A DNA stretch of 5,355 bases from Gammaproteobacteria bacterium (GTDB lineage: Bacteria > Pseudomonadota > Gammaproteobacteria > Pseudomonadales > Pseudohongiellaceae), in NCBI GenBank assembly GCA_003451715.1, contig DMJN01000025.1, positions 1 to 5,355 on the forward strand, in the 5' to 3' direction. The notes beneath the pieces are model-generated. The model did no database searches and was not told the origin of the DNA. It saw only the letters and a program-made list of their open reading frames with translations. Positions 1 through 5,355 of this stretch are shown piece after piece; position 1 is the stretch's first letter; each line of letters begins with the position of its first letter. Both the position numbers and the translations under genes were made by a program.

Positions 1-183
1 AGTGGCTTTGCCGGCGAAATCCTCAAGCTGGATGAGAATGGCAAGCCCCTCGCCGGGACGGGTGAACCAGGCGAGAAACTGGGGGAATTCGGTGAGGCGC
101 ATTACATGACGATTACGCCTGCCGGCGATATCTTCGTAGCGGATACCGTCAAGCCGGATCTGCATAAATTCGTGGAGATCTAG
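1..183 (+). CDS. NHL/six-bladed beta-propeller repeat protein, C-terminal fragment
   Basis: Only the last 60 codons are present. The frame is open from base 1 and ends at a TAG at 181-183. The fragment ends in GDIFVADTVKPDLHKFVEI, the usual last strand pattern of NHL-repeat propellers (G-x-I/L-[YF]-V-A-D ... V-x-K-F). Before it comes a Gly-rich stretch with FGEAHYM, typical of the NHL / peptidyl-alpha-hydroxyglycine lyase-like group. Proteins of this group are often exported propellers that bind ligands or act as lyases. Neither the signal peptide nor the active site can be judged, because the N-terminal part lies outside the window. It is transcribed in the same direction as gene A, but a 145-base gap containing a palindrome separates them, so co-transcription is uncertain. 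The family call is fairly safe; the function is unknown. Confidence 0.8.
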   Translation, partial: SGFAGEILKLDENGKPLAGTGEPGEKLGEFGEAHYMTITPAGDIFVADTVKPDLHKFVEI

Positions 184-185
184 GA

Positions 186-212
186 ATCAAAGGGGTCCCT
201 GACCCCTTTGAT
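186..212. repeat. Perfect 12-bp palindrome after the NHL gene (terminator or REP-like element)
   Basis: The left arm ATCAAAGGGGTC (186-197) and right arm GACCCCTTTGAT (201-212) are exact reverse complements around a 3-base loop, CCT. The element starts two bases after the NHL gene's stop codon. It could act as a transcription terminator, with the TTT inside the right arm, but no clean T-run follows the stem. Its GGGGTC/GACCCC core also resembles, from memory, short palindromes scattered between genes in gammaproteobacteria. Three TTGATC copies (208-213, 217-222, 223-228) overlap and follow the right arm. Confidence 0.6.
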
Positions 213-248
213 CATCTTGATCTTGATCCACTTTATCCCAATTTTCGC

Positions 249-276
249 TTGAAATAATTTGCCGATGGCGTAATTT
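249..276 (+). promoter_or_regulatory. Candidate sigma70-type promoter of gene A
   Basis: TTGAAA (249-254) is a good -35 match. It is followed after 16 bases by TAATTT (271-276), a poor -10. A second reading is TTGCCG (259-264), 18 bases, then GCTAAT (283-288). Neither is strong alone. Support comes from gene E, a paralog of gene A, whose upstream DNA has the same ordered blocks: TTGAAA, then GGCGTA[AG]TTT about 18 bases on, then AATAGGAT (300-307 here, 4381-4388 there). Start-site evidence is lacking. Confidence 0.35.
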
Positions 277-328
277 GGGTGGGCTAATACTGAGAACAAA
301 ATAGGATCAATACAGGACGGAGGCCACT

Positions 329-1309
329 ATGTTCAACCGAGTCCTTACCACACTGGGCATAGCATTGGCGGGGCTGGTGCTGGCCGGTGCTGTCAGCGCA
401 CAATCCACCGATATGCCACGTACCGCCAAGGGTGTACCTGATCTGCAGGGGACCTATACTTATCGAACCCTAACGCCGCTGAATCGTCCCAGAGAGTTGG
501 AACATCTGGAGGTGCTTACCGCCGAACAGGCAAAGGAATGGCAGGAGTTCGAGAATCGCCGCCAGAATCGCGATCTGATAATCGACTCCGTGGGCGGTGC
601 CGGTTATCCGCCGGGTGTAATTTCCTACAACAATTTCTGGTATGAGCGGGGTGTGGAAACCATTGCCGATCGCCGCACTTCTCTCATCTATGATCCACCC
701 AATGGCAGGATGCCGTCGCTGAATGCCGCGGGTCGCGAGAGAGCCCGGATTCGAGGCGAGAAGCGTCGTCTCAGTGAAGGACCGGAGGCGCGTAGCCTGG
801 CAGACCGGTGTCTGATGAGTGGAGGTGCAGGACCACCCCTGGTGCCCGGCGCCTACAACAACAACGTGCAGATTGTGCAGACTGAGGATCACCTCATGAT
901 TCTCAGCGAGATGATCCACCGCGCGCGCATAATTCGTTTCGATGATCAGCACCAGACTCGCCACGTCAAATGGGATGGCGATGCCATTGCCCACTGGGAC
1001 GGTGACACGCTGGTGATCAACACGCAGCATTTCTACTATCACGATAATGGGCGCGGTTCCTCTCAGAAAATGTCATTGGAAGAACGCATTCGCCGAGTCG
1101 ATGCCAATACACTGGAGTATGACTTCACGATCGAAGATCCACTCTCCTGGGATGAGAGCTGGTCGGCGAAGTTCCCGATGCGCCGCATCGAGGATCCTAT
1201 TTATGAGTACGCCTGCCATGAAGGCAATCATGGCCTGCCCGGTATCCTGGCCGGTTGGCGACGCTATGAATCCATGGGTATGAATGGAGACGGCACACCC
1301 AAAGAGTAG
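329..1309 (+). CDS. Gene A: exported protein of an uncharacterised family (CHEGN family), paralog of gene E
   Basis: This is a 326-residue protein of unknown function. The ATG at 329 follows a good Shine-Dalgarno, CGGAGG (318-323), with 5 bases between. Residues 1-24 form a Sec signal peptide: basic N-end, hydrophobic core about 6-20, cleavage after AVSA before Q25. The mature protein should be periplasmic or secreted. No catalytic domain is recognisable. Motifs shared with gene E are RTxTPxxRP (46-54), FWYxRG (103-108), DRRTSL (114-119), RC[LI]M with Cys161, GPPxxPxAYNNNVQxVQTED (168-187), EMxH (His197), a doubled W[DE]GD (215-218, 223-226) and YEYACHEGN (292-300, Cys296, His297). Two mature-domain cysteines suggest a disulfide. 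From memory, similar proteins occur in many copies in Acidobacteria and environmental proteobacteria, usually called hypothetical. The coding call is very secure; an enzyme or binding role is inference. Confidence 0.93.
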   Translation: MFNRVLTTLGIALAGLVLAGAVSAQSTDMPRTAKGVPDLQGTYTYRTLTPLNRPRELEHLEVLTAEQAKEWQEFENRRQNRDLIIDSVGGAGYPPGVISYNNFWYERGVETIADRRTSLIYDPPNGRMPSLNAAGRERARIRGEKRRLSEGPEARSLADRCLMSGGAGPPLVPGAYNNNVQIVQTEDHLMILSEMIHRARIIRFDDQHQTRHVKWDGDAIAHWDGDTLVINTQHFYYHDNGRGSSQKMSLEERIRRVDANTLEYDFTIEDPLSWDESWSAKFPMRRIEDPIYEYACHEGNHGLPGILAGWRRYESMGMNGDGTPKE

Positions 1310-1318
1310 TTTTATAAT
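1290..1318 (+). promoter_or_regulatory. Possible promoter of gene B at the end of gene A
   Basis: TATAAT at 1313-1318 matches the -10 consensus exactly and lies four bases after gene A's stop. The hexamer 17 bases upstream, ACGGCA (1290-1295), matches TTGACA at only three positions, so the -35 is weak. A transcript starting near 1325 would carry the 1334-1358 hairpin in a leader of about 60 bases before the preferred start of gene B. It could be chance, since TATAAT is short. Confidence 0.3.
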
Positions 1319-1333
1319 GGAATGAGACGTATC

Positions 1334-1366
1334 GCCGGGGGATGGATCATCCCCCGGCCTGTCTTT
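1334..1366 (+). terminator. Strong GC-rich hairpin with T-rich tail after gene A
   Basis: The arms GCCGGGGGATG (1334-1344) and CATCCCCCGGC (1348-1358) pair perfectly over 11 bp around a GAT loop. CTGTCTTT (1359-1366) follows, with five T in eight. This fits a rho-independent terminator 25 bases after gene A's stop. The imperfect T-tract may allow read-through into gene B. If the TATAAT at 1313 is a real promoter, the same hairpin would instead lie in gene B's leader, as an attenuator or stabiliser. Confidence 0.65.
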
Positions 1367-1384
1367 ACAAGCTTCAATCCAAAA

Positions 1385-2302
1385 ATGCAGAAGTTCTTCG
1401 CGATTCCCATAATTTTCCTATCACTGTTTATCTGGTCAGTCGCTCTGCAGGCTCAGCAAATCGATCTGACCGGTGTTATCGACATGCATGTCCATGCCGG
1501 TCCGGATTCCAGGCCACGGGCAATGAACGATTTGCAGGCTGCAAAACTGGCGCAGCAAGCAGGACTGCGAGCCATCGTGCTGAAGAATCACTTTACCATG
1601 ACAGCAGATCGAGCTGCTCTGGCCATGGACCAGGTAGAGGGCCTGGAGATTTTCGGTGGCATTGCGCTGAATCGCGCCGTTGGTGGTATTAATCCCGAGG
1701 CGGTGCGACAGCTGGTGGCTTTTTCCGGTGGCAGGGGGAAAGTCGTCTGGTTACCGACCTTTGACGCCGAATTCTACGTGACGCGTGCCGGCAGCGGCGA
1801 TGCCTTCGTGAGCATCATAGAGGGGGGCAGGCCGGTGGATGGACTCACCGAAGTATTCTCTATCATTGCGGAGAACGACCTGGTTCTGGCCATGGGTCAT
1901 TCGGCACCCGAAGAGGTGTTGGCTTTGATTCCGCTGGCGAGGGAGCAAGGAGTCAGAAGTATTCTGATTACCCACGTGTTCGGTCAGGGCGCAACGTTTC
2001 AGCAGATGCAACAGATGGCTGAGGAAGGAGCCATCATGGAACTGGATTGGCTGGCGGCCTATACCAACCCAGACTTGATCAATGCCTATGTGAATGCCAT
2101 TCAGGCAATTGGTGCGGATCGATTCATCATCTCTTCCGATTTTGGCCAGGCTGGCAATCCCGACCACGCCACCGGATTGACTGATTTTGTCCGTGCACTG
2201 TATGCCGCAGGACTCAGTGATTCGCAGATTGACTTGCTGGCCCGGCAAAACCCGGCAAGGTTGTTGGGACTCGATCAACCCACTCTTCTACTCACAGATT
2301 AA
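1385..2302 (+). CDS. Gene B: exported amidohydrolase-superfamily protein (DUF6282-like)
   Basis: This is a 305-residue predicted metal-dependent hydrolase. Residues 1-23 form a signal peptide (MQKFF, hydrophobic 6-21, cleavage after LQA before Q24), placing it in the periplasm. The mature part follows the TIM-barrel amidohydrolase order: DMHVHAGPD with metal-ligand pair His35/His37, LKNHF (Lys67, His69), GHS (His172), ITHVFG (His197), SSDFGQ (Asp252), and NPARLLGL near the C-terminus. The GPD after HxH and the KNH block recall DUF6282; I know no assigned substrate. An in-frame ATG at 1322 would add 21 residues, but those codons run through the 1334-1358 hairpin and push the signal peptide inward, so 1385 is preferred. 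No Shine-Dalgarno is evident before either ATG. Gene C starts 22 bases downstream, suggesting co-transcription. Superfamily is confident; substrate is unknown. Confidence 0.9.
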   Translation: MQKFFAIPIIFLSLFIWSVALQAQQIDLTGVIDMHVHAGPDSRPRAMNDLQAAKLAQQAGLRAIVLKNHFTMTADRAALAMDQVEGLEIFGGIALNRAVGGINPEAVRQLVAFSGGRGKVVWLPTFDAEFYVTRAGSGDAFVSIIEGGRPVDGLTEVFSIIAENDLVLAMGHSAPEEVLALIPLAREQGVRSILITHVFGQGATFQQMQQMAEEGAIMELDWLAAYTNPDLINAYVNAIQAIGADRFIISSDFGQAGNPDHATGLTDFVRALYAAGLSDSQIDLLARQNPARLLGLDQPTLLLTD

Positions 2303-2311
2303 AATAGCAAT

Positions 2312-2320
2312 AAAGGTAGG
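2312..2320 (+). promoter_or_regulatory. Ribosome binding site that sets the start of gene C
   Basis: AAAGGTAGG lies 4 bases before the ATG at 2325, with its AAAGG core 8 bases away. It supports 2325 over the in-frame ATG at 2187, which lies inside gene B and would put 46 extra residues in front of a clear signal peptide. Confidence 0.7.
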
Positions 2321-2324
2321 TACC

Positions 2325-3305
2325 ATGTCTAACTCTATAAAAAAATCCATCATGCTTGCTTCGCTGGCGATGACGCTACTGGCACCCACAGCTGTTGTGG
2401 CGCAGCAGATTTCGGCAGCTGAAATCGACCGAATGGTAATCGAGCTGTCCAACTGGGGGCGCTGGGGTTCAGATGATCAGCTGGGCACCTTGAATCTGAT
2501 TACACCAGCCACGCGCAAGGCAGCAGCAGCCCTGGTCGAGGAAGGAGTCTCAGTGTCGATGGCACAGGATTTATTAACCGAGTCCGCGCCTGACAATGGC
2601 AATCCCTTCGAACACGACATGCCCACCTTGCCCAGTGACAACAATCCCTGGGCAGTGGATAAGATCGGTGTGCGGTTTCATGGTCTGGTTCATTCACATA
2701 TCGATGCCCTTTGCCATCATCACTACCGGGGCAGGTATTACAACGACAATCCATTGTCTATTGTGAGTGATGGCGGATGTAGCAGAAACTCGGTAATGAC
2801 CATGGCGGATGGTATTTTTACCCGCGGTATCTTAATGGATATTCCCCGTCTGAAAGGGCAGGACTGGCTGGAGCCTGGCTATGGCGTCACGGTGGCCGAT
2901 CTGGAAGCCTGGGAGCAGGAGACTGGCATAACGGTCGGTTCCGGTGATGCCGTATTGTTGCGTACAGGGCGTTGGGCGCGCCGCGAAGCGATGGGGCCCT
3001 GGGCGAGGGAAGGCTTCCCCGGGTGGCACTGGTCTACGGTGGCCTGGTTGAAAGAGCGCGATGTGGCTATCATAGGTTCTGATGCAGCTCTGGATGTATC
3101 ACCTTCCGGCGCCGAAGGAGTAGGATCACCGGTGCATATGTTGGTGTTGGTTGCTCTTGGAATGCCTATTCTCGATGCCATGAACCTGGAAGGAGTTGCT
3201 GAGAAAGCGGCGGAACTCGGCAGATGGGATTTTCTGCTCACTGCCTCTCCTATGCGGGTGGTTGATGGCACTGGTTCCCCGCTGAATGCCATCGCTACCT
3301 TCTAG
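2325..3305 (+). CDS. Gene C: exported cyclase-family hydrolase (kynurenine formamidase-like)
   Basis: This is a 326-residue protein of the cyclase superfamily (Pfam cyclase, PF04199, by recall), which includes kynurenine formamidase and other metal-dependent amide or ring hydrolases. Residues 1-26 form a signal peptide (KK at 6-7, hydrophobic 9-25, cleavage after VVA before Q27). The mature part begins with WGRWGSDDQLGTLNLITP (44-61), typical of the long, about 300-residue subgroup. The metal motif is HGLVHSHIDALCH (119-131): His125, Asp127 and His131 match the family HxDxPxH, with Leu replacing the usual Pro at 129 and His123 where Thr/Gly normally precedes. The C-terminal GTGSPLNAIATF is also typical of this subgroup. 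The start is set by AAAGGTAGG. It lies 22 bases after gene B, so an operon is likely, and both products should act in the periplasm. Family is confident; the substrate (amide, lactone or ring) is not identifiable. Confidence 0.92.
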   Translation: MSNSIKKSIMLASLAMTLLAPTAVVAQQISAAEIDRMVIELSNWGRWGSDDQLGTLNLITPATRKAAAALVEEGVSVSMAQDLLTESAPDNGNPFEHDMPTLPSDNNPWAVDKIGVRFHGLVHSHIDALCHHHYRGRYYNDNPLSIVSDGGCSRNSVMTMADGIFTRGILMDIPRLKGQDWLEPGYGVTVADLEAWEQETGITVGSGDAVLLRTGRWARREAMGPWAREGFPGWHWSTVAWLKERDVAIIGSDAALDVSPSGAEGVGSPVHMLVLVALGMPILDAMNLEGVAEKAAELGRWDFLLTASPMRVVDGTGSPLNAIATF

Positions 3306-3350
3306 ACGAGGTGCTAAACTTCTCAGCATTATTACCCAGGCGCTTAACTT

Positions 3351-4298
3351 ATGCGTGTAGCAGATCATTTCAGTAAGGCAGAAATGCAGCGCTTCCATAA
3401 AAGAAGCGACCTGCATGCATGGCTGGCATTCATCGTCAATTGGGGAATCGTCTGTTTCTCCTTTTTTCTGGTTGCCGCCTGGTCCAACCCGCTGACCATT
3501 CTGATTGCCCTGTTGTTAATTGGTGGCCGGCAGTTGGGTCTTGGAGCCCTCATGCATGAATGCGGGCATGCTACACTTTTCAATTCGCGACCCTTGAATC
3601 GATTCATGGGTAAGTGGTTGGCTGCCAGCCCGGTATTTTATCGACTCGATGATTACATGAATCATCATCTGGAACACCACCGTGCCATCGGCACGACTGA
3701 GGATCCGGACCTGTCTCGCTACCAGCGATATCCCGTACCAGCTACAGTGCTGCGTGGTAAGATCTGGCGTGATCTAACCGGCCGTACGACGCTGAGCTAT
3801 CTGCGATTTACACTGAAGAACAATAGGGTCAGCACTGTGGATGAGCAGGGTAGAAAGCGCTTCGACGTGATGCAATTTGTGCGCCGTTTCCATGCCACGC
3901 TCATTACTAACCTGATACTTATTGGCTTGTTAGCATTAGCTGGAGAGCCCCAGCTTTATCTGCTGTGGGTAGTCGCTTACTTCAGTTCGTATATGGTGTT
4001 CAGCCGAATTCGCAATCTTGCCGAGCACGCGGCCGTGCCGGAACTGTTCGATGAGAATCCACTCAACAACACGCGCACCACCATGGCGCGCTGGTGGGAG
4101 CGCCTGACTGTGGCACCTAACTGTGTCAATTATCACCTGGAACATCATCTGGTACCGTCGATTCCCAAATATCACCTGGCTTTATTTCATCGCGCCTTAC
4201 GCGAGAAAGGGCTGCTCGAGCAGGCTGAAATAGCGACAGGCTATGGGGAGGTGGTACGCAAACTGATAAGCAAGCCTGCAGCTCAAGTGGCTACTTGA
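3351..4298 (+). CDS. Gene D: integral membrane fatty acid desaturase
   Basis: This 315-residue protein has the three histidine boxes of membrane di-iron desaturases/hydroxylases: HECGH (69-73), HHLEHH (105-110) and NYHLEHH (260-266). An additional RNLAEH (221-226) precedes the third box. Hydrophobic stretches at about 24-44, 47-67, 182-198 and 201-217 fit four membrane segments with the boxes on the cytoplasmic side. The family uses O2 and an electron donor to introduce double bonds into acyl chains or related lipids; no donor gene is in the window. The pattern recalls the rhizobitoxine/FADS-like branch, but substrate and regiochemistry are open. Start is uncertain: ATG 3351 has only a distant AGG (3338-3340), whereas in-frame ATG 3384 (Met12) has AAGG 5 bases upstream and would give 304 residues. 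It follows gene C by 45 bases, possibly in the same transcript. It has no signal peptide, unlike its neighbours. Confidence 0.93.
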   Translation: MRVADHFSKAEMQRFHKRSDLHAWLAFIVNWGIVCFSFFLVAAWSNPLTILIALLLIGGRQLGLGALMHECGHATLFNSRPLNRFMGKWLAASPVFYRLDDYMNHHLEHHRAIGTTEDPDLSRYQRYPVPATVLRGKIWRDLTGRTTLSYLRFTLKNNRVSTVDEQGRKRFDVMQFVRRFHATLITNLILIGLLALAGEPQLYLLWVVAYFSSYMVFSRIRNLAEHAAVPELFDENPLNNTRTTMARWWERLTVAPNCVNYHLEHHLVPSIPKYHLALFHRALREKGLLEQAEIATGYGEVVRKLISKPAAQVAT

Positions 4299-4299
4299 T

Positions 4300-4325
4300 G
4301 GGCAGTCAGTAACATGCCACTGCCC
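4300..4325 (+). terminator. Weak hairpin after gene D
   Basis: GGGCAGT (4300-4306) and ACTGCCC (4319-4325) form a 7-bp stem with a 12-base loop, starting one base after gene D's stop. No T-run follows, so it would be a poor intrinsic terminator. It lies between gene D and the candidate promoter of gene E, where a transcription boundary would be expected. Confidence 0.3.
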
Positions 4326-4343
4326 CAGCTCATGCTATTGTTC

Positions 4344-4372
4344 TTGAAAATTTGTGCTGTGAGGCGTAGTTT
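4344..4372 (+). promoter_or_regulatory. Candidate promoter of gene E, matching blocks upstream of gene A
   Basis: TTGAAA (4344-4349) is followed after 17 bases by TAGTTT (4367-4372), a weak -10. Support comes from likeness to the region before gene A: TTGAAAATTTG versus TTGAAATAATTTG, GGCGTAGTTT (4363-4372) versus GGCGTAATTT (267-276), and AATAGGAT (4381-4388) versus 300-307. The leader to the ATG at 4433 would be about 55 bases. The shared AATAGGAT could be part of an operator or leader; its role is unknown. Confidence 0.38.
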
Positions 4373-4432
4373 CTAAGCTCAATAGGATTCACCGAAATAC
4401 CTGATACTTGCTCGATTACAATGGAGGTTTGA

Positions 4433-5355
4433 ATGAATATTCAAAATACTCATAAGAAAGCAGCATGGTTGGTCGTTTTGCTGGGCATTTTTTCTATACC
4501 GATGGTCATCCTTGCACAGTCTGGAGTCAACGATATCCCTCGTCTGCCTGATGGCAAGCCCGATATTCAGGGCGTCTGGGATTTCCGCACCATTACCCCT
4601 TTTCAAAGGCCAGTAGCACTCGGCGACAAAGCGGTGCTGACTGCCGAAGAAGCCGCTATATTCGAAGCTGAAGAGCTGGAACGGCGCGACAGAGACAATT
4701 TCACCGATACGACGACCACTGGCGACTACAACGAGTTCTGGTATGACCGGGGTGCAGAGATACTCGGAGATCGGCGCACGTCACTGGTGACAGCCCCTTC
4801 TAACGGTCGCATACCGGAATTAACGCAGGCTGCACAGGAAAGGAATCGCATCAGAAGAGAAGCGGCGCGCCTCGCGGAAGGAGTCGAAGTAAGACCTCTG
4901 TCGGAGCGCTGCATTATGGGCTTCAACTCCGGACCGCCCATGATTCCCAGCGCCTACAACAACAATGTGCAATTCGTGCAAACCGAGGATTACATACTGA
5001 TACATAACGAAATGGTACATAACGTTCGCCCGGTGAAGATGTTCACGGTCGATCATCGTGAAGTGCCCCGTAAATGGGAAGGTGATTCCCTCGGGCATTG
5101 GGAAGGCGATACCTTGATCGTCGAAACGAATTATTTTGCCCGCGACACGGCCTTCGGAAATTCCAGCGCCAATATGCAGCTGGTTGAGAAGATCTGGCTG
5201 ATCGATACCGATACGCTGGGTTACGAGTTCACCATTACCGACCCCACAACCTGGACCGAACCATGGACAGTGATGTTTCCAATGAAACGCAATACTGAGC
5301 CCATGTATGAATATGCCTGCCACGAAGGCAACTATTCTATGGCGGGAGTCCTGGG
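4433..5355 (+). CDS. Gene E: second exported CHEGN-family protein, partial at right edge
   Basis: The frame is open from ATG 4433 to the edge (307 codons, no stop); comparison with gene A suggests only about 20 residues are missing. The start is supported by GGAGG (4423-4427) with 5 bases to the ATG. Residues 1-28 form a signal peptide (KK at 8-9, hydrophobic 12-27, cleavage after ILA before Q29). The mature part begins PRLPDGKPDIQGVWDF and carries gene A's motifs: RTITPFQRP (52-60), FWYDRG, DRRTSL, RCIM with Cys160, AYNNNVQFVQTED, EMVH with His196, WEGDSLGHWEGDTL (215-228) and YEYACHEGN with Cys296. By eye, 20 of 32 residues match gene A around DRRTSL and 23 of 40 from the first conserved Cys onward, so it is a diverged paralog, not a recent copy. 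Function is unknown; a related periplasmic role with different specificity is inference. Confidence 0.92.
   Translation, partial: MNIQNTHKKAAWLVVLLGIFSIPMVILAQSGVNDIPRLPDGKPDIQGVWDFRTITPFQRPVALGDKAVLTAEEAAIFEAEELERRDRDNFTDTTTTGDYNEFWYDRGAEILGDRRTSLVTAPSNGRIPELTQAAQERNRIRREAARLAEGVEVRPLSERCIMGFNSGPPMIPSAYNNNVQFVQTEDYILIHNEMVHNVRPVKMFTVDHREVPRKWEGDSLGHWEGDTLIVETNYFARDTAFGNSSANMQLVEKIWLIDTDTLGYEFTITDPTTWTEPWTVMFPMKRNTEPMYEYACHEGNYSMAGVL

Noticed and set aside
208..228. Three TTGATC copies read as an operator array or CRISPR-like repeat
   Set aside because: There are only three 6-base copies, irregularly spaced, with one inside the palindrome arm. No spacer structure is present, and chance or slippage is enough to explain them.
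470..1042. 190-codon open frame on the minus strand inside gene A
   Set aside because: It lies opposite a gene with strong protein-level conservation. A similar minus-strand frame lies opposite gene E (4820-5323), and the resemblance between the two is explained by the conserved sense codons. No signal peptide, domain or convincing ribosome site is seen.
1047..1692. Short plus-strand open frames at 1047-1283 and 1342-1692 overlapping genes A and B in other frames
   Set aside because: Both overlap genes with clear motifs, and their products are rich in Ser, Arg and Cys as expected from out-of-frame reading.
1751..2278. 175-codon open frame on the minus strand inside gene B
   Set aside because: It is antisense to the amidohydrolase motifs and encodes a low-complexity Gln/Arg/His-rich product with no recognisable domain.
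2187..2324. N-terminal extension of gene C from ATG 2187
   Set aside because: It overlaps the 3' end of gene B by over 100 bases, places 46 residues before a clean signal peptide, and has no advantage over ATG 2325 with its AAAGGTAGG site.
4299..4432. Possible small RNA or tRNA gene between genes D and E
   Set aside because: No cloverleaf, no long stable stem and no T-run terminator are visible. The region is adequately explained by a promoter and leader for gene E.

Overview
The window is a compact stretch of chromosome-like DNA. All convincing genes lie on the + strand: one truncated gene at the left edge, four complete genes, and one gene cut by the right edge. The exported proteins have Gram-negative Sec signal peptides. 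Together with their families and the roughly even base composition, this suggests a Gram-negative bacterium, most likely an uncultivated (perhaps marine or soil) gammaproteobacterium or relative. That is inference; no rRNA or other taxonomic marker is present.

Layout. Bases 1-183 are the C-terminus of an NHL-type beta-propeller protein. A 145-base gap follows, holding a perfect 12-bp palindrome and a candidate promoter. Gene A (329-1309) encodes an exported protein of a family I know only as 'hypothetical'. A strong hairpin lies just after it. Gene B (1385-2302) encodes an exported amidohydrolase-superfamily protein resembling DUF6282. Gene C (2325-3305), 22 bases further on, encodes an exported cyclase-family (kynurenine formamidase-like) hydrolase. 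Gene D (3351-4298), 45 bases after C, encodes an integral membrane fatty acid desaturase with three histidine boxes. After a 134-base gap, gene E (4433 to the edge) encodes a second member of gene A's family.

How the genes may work together. B and C are closely spaced and both carry signal peptides, so two metal-dependent hydrolases probably act in the periplasm. On each side of the B-C-D group is a diverged copy of the same uncharacterised exported family (A and E). The DNA upstream of A and E shares short blocks in the same order, which hints at common control. A reasonable reading is a periplasmic catabolic or modification locus for a small organic substrate, with the NHL protein possibly belonging to it. 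The substrate cannot be deduced from the sequence. I see no phage, transposase, CRISPR, toxin-antitoxin or RNA gene here. The most interesting unknowns are the A/E family and its pairing with exported hydrolases.
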